A stretch of 11,752 bases of DNA from Cyanobacteria bacterium UBA5018. GTDB lineage: Bacteria; Cyanobacteriota; Cyanobacteriia; PCC-6307; Cyanobiaceae. Within the stretch, counting starts at the first letter, position 1. Each line of letters starts with the position of its first letter. The translations under genes were made by a program, and so were the position numbers. This document shows positions 10,672 to 11,752 of this stretch, piece after piece. Where the stretch lies: contig DGYA01000031.1 of assembly GCA_002396505.1 (NCBI GenBank), positions 1 through 11,752 of the forward strand, given 5' to 3'. The notes under the pieces are model-generated. The model was not told where the DNA came from and did not search any database. It was given only the letters and a program-made list of their open reading frames with translations.

Positions 10672-11752
10672 ATGCAGATCGTCGCCGCCCTGATCGAAGC
10701 CCTGCGGCTGCGCGGCGTGCGGCGCGTCTACGGAGTGCCGGGTGATTATGTGCTGGGCCTGTTTGCCGCCCTGCAGGCCTCGCCGATCGATCTGATCTGC
10801 ACCGCCGGGGAGGAGGGGGCCGGTTTCGCCGCCGATGCCCACGGGCGTCTGCAGGGTCTTGGCGTGGCGGTGGTCACCTACGGCGTCGGTGCTCTGAAGC
10901 TGCTCAATCCGGTAGCCGGCGCCTACGCCGAACGCTCACCCCTGTTGGTGATCTCCGGCGCCCCGGGCCTGCGGGAGAGCGAGGAGCACCCCCTGCTGCA
11001 CCACCGCATCCGGGCGGATCAAACCCAGCTGCGCCTCTTCCGGGAGGTCACGGTGGCGAGCGCGGTGCTCGATTCCGGCCGCACCGCCGCTGAGGAGCTG
11101 GTGCGGGTGCTGGAGGGGATGCGGCGCGAATCCCGCCCCGGCTACCTGGAGCTTCCGGCCGATTGCCTCAACCGGGAGATTCCCTGGCCGATCGATCTGG
11201 CCCCGCCCGCCCCCGCGCCCCTGGCCATCCCGGATGGTCTGCGGCGCGAGGGGGAGCGCTGGTTGGCCTGGATGCGCGGCCGCCAGCGCCCCCTGGTGCT
11301 GGGAGGCGTGGAGCTGGCCCGCTTCCGCCTGCAGCCCCTGCTGCGGCAAATTCTGGAGCGGGAGGGCTGGGAGTTGGCCACCAGCCTCTCGGGCAAGAGC
11401 CTCCTGAGCGAGAGCCATCCCCAGGTACTGGGCATCTACGAGGGGGCGATGGGGCAGCCACAGCTGCGCCAGCGGGTGGAGAGCAGCGACGGCCTGCTGG
11501 TGCTCGGCCAGCCCCTCAACGACCTCGACACCGGCGTCTTCACCATGGCGGTGGATGCCGCCCACGTGCTGCAGGTGGACCTCAACGGTGGGCTGCGCAC
11601 GGCTGGGGAGCGCAACGAGAATCTCGATCCCCTCACCCTGCTGCGCATCTGGGCGGAGGCGGGCGCGCCGGAGCCCGCCCCCCTGCCGATGGCGGCCCGT
11701 GACCCCGCGCCAGCCGCCGCCTTCGAGCCGGCGCCCGACCAGCCGGTGGGGG
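10672..11752 (+). CDS. Thiamine-diphosphate-dependent 2-keto-acid decarboxylase, N-terminal 360 residues (cut by window end)
   Basis: The reading frame is open to the right edge. The N-terminal PYR domain is clear: GVPGDYVLGLF (21-31), the catalytic Glu47 that activates the thiazolium (CTAGEEGAGFAADAHGR), and TYGVGALKLLNPVAGAYAER (69-88) followed by LLVISGAP. The HH pair at 110-111 (HPLLHHRI) marks pyruvate/indolepyruvate/phenylpyruvate decarboxylases and is absent from acetolactate synthases. The central domain follows (LVLGGVELAR, LATSLSGKSLLSE, GIYEGAMGQP). The diphosphate-binding C-terminal domain (GDG...NN) must lie outside the window. The product would be an aldehyde from a 2-keto acid; the exact substrate cannot be told. 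ATG 10672 is the first ATG in frame. Confidence 0.88.
   Translation, partial: MQIVAALIEALRLRGVRRVYGVPGDYVLGLFAALQASPIDLICTAGEEGAGFAADAHGRLQGLGVAVVTYGVGALKLLNPVAGAYAERSPLLVISGAPGLRESEEHPLLHHRIRADQTQLRLFREVTVASAVLDSGRTAAEELVRVLEGMRRESRPGYLELPADCLNREIPWPIDLAPPAPAPLAIPDGLRREGERWLAWMRGRQRPLVLGGVELARFRLQPLLRQILEREGWELATSLSGKSLLSESHPQVLGIYEGAMGQPQLRQRVESSDGLLVLGQPLNDLDTGVFTMAVDAAHVLQVDLNGGLRTAGERNENLDPLTLLRIWAEAGAPEPAPLPMAARDPAPAAAFEPAPDQPVG

Noticed and set aside
11165..11175. CCTCAAC as an R'' partner for the last GTTGAGG
   Set aside because: It lies inside the decarboxylase coding sequence more than 3 kb away, with no R' or arms nearby; a chance match.
10936..11565. 209-residue minus-strand frame
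   Set aside because: Antisense to the decarboxylase, with no domain and biased composition.
1..11752. CRISPR array, tRNA/rRNA, insertion sequence or integrase gene
   Set aside because: No regularly spaced identical repeats, no RNA-gene motifs, no transposase-like ORF and no tyrosine-recombinase ORF were found; the repeats present are attC sites that differ from one another.

Overview
The window has two unlike halves. Bases 1 to about 7870 hold an integron gene-cassette array. Bases from about 7930 to the end hold ordinary, much more GC-rich chromosomal genes. The right half suggests a picocyanobacterium of the Synechococcus/Cyanobium kind. The reasons are very high GC, starts largely without Shine-Dalgarno sequences, a HIP1 octamer GCGATCGC at 9179-9186, and a Coq4-like / MTA-SAH nucleosidase / GldA-like / keto-acid decarboxylase gene set. 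That assignment is inference; no marker gene is present.

Cassette array. Eight complete attC-type recombination sites, plus the tail of a ninth at the left edge, cut the left half into eight cassettes in the same orientation. They end at attC sites 863-931, 3230-3314, 3581-3632, 4552-4654, 5306-5394, 6050-6138, 6811-6895 and 7780-7870. Each site has an R'' box ending in AAC, an R' box starting with GTT, and inverted-repeat flanks. The cut-point logic of integrons gives an independent test: each cassette's R'' box should be complementary to the R' box at that same cassette's own start, because the two pair in the excised circle. This holds at 7/7 positions for six of eight cassettes, with 6/7 and 5/7 for the other two. 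No integrase gene is in the window; by orientation it should lie to the left.

Cassette contents, in order. (1) A degenerate MntA-like nucleotidyltransferase. (2) A two-gene unit: a DUF262 DGQQR protein overlapping by ATGA with a HEPN RNase-like protein that carries a translation-factor-like beta-barrel. (3) A 318-bp cassette with at most a 51-residue ORF. (4) Three small unrecognised genes: a short protein with a hydrophobic C-terminus, a basic-N-terminal protein and a coiled-coil protein. (5) HicAB. (6) MazEF. (7) A second, unrelated MazEF-type pair. (8) VapBC (RHH/PIN). The array is therefore a run of toxin-antitoxin and probable defence modules, most of them two-gene units with overlapping or near-touching reading frames. 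Several have visible promoter or operator candidates of their own.

Chromosomal half. A Coq4-like gene on the minus strand faces the end of the array. Divergent from it are an MTA/SAH nucleosidase-like gene, a GldA-type glycerol dehydrogenase and a thiamine-diphosphate-dependent 2-keto-acid decarboxylase that runs off the right edge.

The best candidates for undescribed biology are the DUF262 plus HEPN/beta-barrel pair, the three-gene cassette at 3627-4648, and the array itself as a defence and stability island.
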